Positions 5,180 to 6,959 of a DNA stretch of 6,959 bases are shown here, piece after piece. The translations under genes were made by a program, and so were the position numbers. Under the pieces are notes generated by a model that ran no database searches, had not been told where the DNA came from, and saw nothing but the letters and a program-made list of their open reading frames with translations. The first letter of the stretch is position 1; each line of letters begins with the position of its first letter. The stretch is from Candidatus Aegiribacteria sp. (GTDB lineage: Bacteria > Fermentibacterota > Fermentibacteria > Fermentibacterales > JCC-6): contig DAOWFD010000364.1 in NCBI GenBank assembly GCA_030638185.1, forward strand, positions 1-6,959, given 5' to 3'.

Positions 5180-6061
5180 ATGAAACATTCCATTAACAGA
5201 AAGAGACAGGGTAAATATCTTTCCTCCGCGCTCGGAATCGTTATTATGACCGGATTCCTGCCTGCAGACGATGCTTCTGCGCAGATTGTTCACGATGACG
5301 AAGATAGCCGGAATAACTCGATAACTCCTGCCAGTTCAGGCTCGCAGTCGTTATTCACCAGGACTTCAATACTGTGGAGTAATCCGCAATGGCAGGCTTT
5401 CAAGATGCTCTGGCGAAAGCTCGATACCGTAACTCCAACTGACACAGGTTATCTTCCAGACTTCTTGAATGCAGAGGAAGCTGGTCGATTCAGAAACAAA
5501 CTGGACGTTGCTTTCCGGGAGTTGAGAGAGGTCTCGGAAGAAATCGGCATAGATTCCGTGGAACTTGCTCTTCTTGAGACACTGACTTTCGACAGATTCG
5601 ATTTTCTATCCTATGGATCAAGATTGCTATTAACCAGGATGATGATGCCACCTGTCTCGGAACAGACAGACAATCTACTCCCTCAGATCGAAGCAAGAAT
5701 CGATACTGTCATCAAGTTGCGTGAATCCGGTCTTATTTCCGGCGAAGAAATGGTTACAGCATTCGGGAACATGACATCATGTATTGATACCTACTGTGTT
5801 CTTGAAGTACTCAACAGATCGTTGATATACACATCCCATGCCTGGTCCTTTAGTTGGCCGGAGGATGTACCCGAGATTCAGATAGCTTTCGACAGCATCC
5901 GGACCGCTTCGCTTATCCGCATAGAAAAGGATGGAGAGGTCTACGAGGGGCAGTATCAGGAAACATTTGATGCATTTAATAGAATAGAAAACGCTCTTCA
6001 TCGAACCATTCTCAGATTACCCGCACTTAACGATCTCCTTCTCGATCTGGAACTGTTCTAG
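5180..6061 (+). CDS. Exported protein of unknown function with signal peptide
   Basis: This 293-residue protein has a typical signal peptide: a basic start (R8, K9, R10, K12), a hydrophobic core (about 14-27) and a DASAQ cleavage site, with cutting expected after A34. The mature part begins with a low-complexity acidic and Ser-rich stretch (35-57). It is then mostly helical, with amphipathic segments such as FRNKLDVAFRELREVSEEIG and a Leu-rich C-terminus (LRLPALNDLLLDLELF). It has only two cysteines, C201 and C206, spaced so that they could form a disulfide. No catalytic motif, lipobox or T9SS sorting domain is visible, and I do not recognise the family. It should be periplasmic or secreted. 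It has its own likely promoter and a strong GGAGG, and appears monocistronic, divergent from the kinase operon. That arrangement is consistent with, but does not prove, shared regulation. Confidence 0.85.
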   Translation: MKHSINRKRQGKYLSSALGIVIMTGFLPADDASAQIVHDDEDSRNNSITPASSGSQSLFTRTSILWSNPQWQAFKMLWRKLDTVTPTDTGYLPDFLNAEEAGRFRNKLDVAFRELREVSEEIGIDSVELALLETLTFDRFDFLSYGSRLLLTRMMMPPVSEQTDNLLPQIEARIDTVIKLRESGLISGEEMVTAFGNMTSCIDTYCVLEVLNRSLIYTSHAWSFSWPEDVPEIQIAFDSIRTASLIRIEKDGEVYEGQYQETFDAFNRIENALHRTILRLPALNDLLLDLELF

Positions 6062-6065
6062 TGTC

Positions 6066-6170
6066 ATGTTCTCATCTTCCTTAAGCATGTTAATCAGATT
6101 ATACTGATCAGGCATTTAACGTAATACTGTTTCTATTCAGGAATGTATGTAACAAGGAGCCTGAGAACAT
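6066..6170. repeat. 9-bp inverted repeat bracketing the 3' intergenic region
   Basis: ATGTTCTCA (6066-6074) and TGAGAACAT (6162-6170) are perfect complements 87 bases apart, between the convergent ends of the exported-protein gene and the sulfur-carrier gene. A small ATCAG/CTGAT hairpin lies between them. There is no T-run for a terminator. This may be chance or a folded 3' end. Confidence 0.3.
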
Positions 6171-6199
6171 CGATTCCGTGAGAGCCAGCCAGACGTTTC

Positions 6200-6397
6200 C
6201 TATCCGCCAGACATAAGATGTATTATATCTACAGTTGCTTTATCGGGAATCACTGTGGAATCGTACTTGTTTCTGTGTATGAGTTTGCCGTTGATCCGTG
6301 CGATAAGAAGGGGAAAGAGGTAATTCTTCTCCTTAATAACATCACTTACGGTTTTACCCCGGGACCATTCTGACTGTTCTCCGTTTACATTTATCAT
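6200..6397 (-). CDS. MoaD/ThiS-family sulfur carrier protein
   Basis: This 65-residue protein has the ubiquitin-like carrier pattern: MINVNGE first strand, a TVSDVIKEKN helix, LLIARINGKLI strand, the VIPDKATVDIIHLM end and a terminal Gly-Gly (residues 64-65). The terminal glycine is adenylated and then charged as thiocarboxylate by an E1-like enzyme. ThiS and MoaD cannot be told apart by sequence at this length. Because it lies 40 bases downstream of an AOR-family gene on the same strand, I infer that it donates sulfur for the molybdo/tungstopterin cofactor of that enzyme, not for thiamine. The ATG has no clear Shine-Dalgarno, and there is no in-frame alternative start before the upstream TGA at 6422-6424. 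Translation may depend on the upstream gene. Confidence 0.85.
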   Translation of the reverse strand: MINVNGEQSEWSRGKTVSDVIKEKNYLFPLLIARINGKLIHRNKYDSTVIPDKATVDIIHLMSGG

Positions 6398-6437
6398 AAG
6401 GTCAGTGGCGGGAACGAATAGTCACCGCCTGTAAATC

Positions 6438-6959
6438 TCAACCTCCGTGTTTTCGTGCGAGTTCAATTACATCAGGGAAATCGATACCCAGTTCCTGGAG
6501 CTTTTCGACTGTCGGAACACCATCGTTCGTCCAGCCCCTGCGCTTGTAGACAGCGTCCAGCAGATGCTCGTACTGCGCTTCCCTGTATTTGCGCGTAGCG
6601 GCTACCTTCTCTTCGGAGGACATTCCTGAGGGATCGATACCCGCATCCTCACGTAGCTGAGTGTCGTATCTATCCTGACGTGATTCGTACTCCTCGATGG
6701 TGACCGGCCCTGCGGATCTGTACGGTATTACGTCATGTTCCCGTCTTCCGAAGCCCATCTTCAGGTTGAATACGCGCTGGAAGTTGTAGACCTTCTCTGA
6801 CATCCTTATCAGGCTGTCCATGGTCTGGGGTTTTCCTGTTACTCCTTCAAAGAACTCGCAGTACCCCTGGACGTGTCCGGGGACCTTTGCCGGTTCGTCT
6901 GTTTCGGCATTGTCCGCCGGCTCAACATCGTTCCACGGAAGCTTGCAGAGCCCGCACAG
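6438..6959 (-). CDS. Aldehyde:ferredoxin oxidoreductase-family protein, C-terminal part
   Basis: The frame is open to the window edge and gives 173 C-terminal residues. The true start is off the window, and the ATG at 6819-6821 is internal. The visible start reads LCGLCKLPW, which fits the GLCK motif holding the last cysteine ligand of the [4Fe-4S] cluster in AOR enzymes. Residues 55-70 (EKVYNFQRVFNLKMGF) match the family's RxFNLRxGF segment, and YKRRGWTNDGVPTVEKL with QELGID near 138-158 is the typical AOR C-terminus. A charged insert (about 85-125) between these is longer than in the Pyrococcus AOR type, suggesting a different subfamily. AOR enzymes oxidise aldehydes to acids, or run in reverse, using a tungsto- or molybdopterin and ferredoxin in the cytoplasm. 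The substrate cannot be told from this part. It is co-oriented with the sulfur-carrier gene downstream. Confidence 0.88.
   Translation of the reverse strand: MCGLCKLPWNDVEPADNAETDEPAKVPGHVQGYCEFFEGVTGKPQTMDSLIRMSEKVYNFQRVFNLKMGFGRREHDVIPYRSAGPVTIEEYESRQDRYDTQLREDAGIDPSGMSSEEKVAATRKYREAQYEHLLDAVYKRRGWTNDGVPTVEKLQELGIDFPDVIELARKHGG

Overview
The window comes from an anaerobic, probably uncultured bacterium. A partial secreted protein carries calcium-binding repeats and a C-terminal domain of the type IX secretion (T9SS) kind, which suggests the Bacteroidota/FCB group or a candidate phylum near it, such as Fermentibacterota, Cloacimonadota or WOR-3. A molybdo/tungstopterin aldehyde:ferredoxin oxidoreductase (AOR) with a partner sulfur carrier indicates strictly anaerobic metabolism. 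The taxonomic placement is inference.

Layout. Positions 2-1108 (+) hold the 3' end of the repeat protein. Just beyond it, on the minus strand, lies the C-terminal part of a DUF302 gene that has lost its N-terminus (about 1123-1368). A strong sigma70-like promoter (TTGACA-17-TATATA), overlapped by two short palindromes, precedes a two-gene + operon: a YvlB/LiaX-like protein with a beta-solenoid (1478-2497) and a DUF2089 zinc-ribbon/helix-turn-helix protein (2494-2853). The two reading frames overlap by ATGA. The first protein begins, and the second ends, with what looks like the same short helical motif. A Cys-rich DUF3795 protein (2939-3280, -) is convergent to this operon.

Positions 3281-3560 hold a weak -10 box and a doubtful small ORF. 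A minus-strand two-component operon follows: a soluble histidine kinase with a CxxC...CH N-terminus (3965-4849), transcribed first, then a stand-alone receiver protein (3561-3965) coupled through TGATG. The stretches of this operon that I counted are much poorer in G+C than the AOR gene. The 330-base divergent gap 4850-5179 contains a promoter in each direction. An unrecognised exported protein follows (5180-6061, +). The right end holds a minus-strand operon read into the window: the C-terminal 173 residues of an AOR-family enzyme (6438-6959), then a 65-residue MoaD/ThiS-like sulfur carrier ending in GG (6200-6397).

Three units look functionally coherent: the YvlB/LiaX-like-DUF2089 pair (possible regulator with its effector), the kinase-receiver pair (possible redox, metal or Fe-S sensing) and the AOR-sulfur carrier pair (enzyme plus cofactor sulfur delivery). 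I saw no rRNA, tRNA, CRISPR array, insertion sequence or classical hairpin-plus-T-run terminator.
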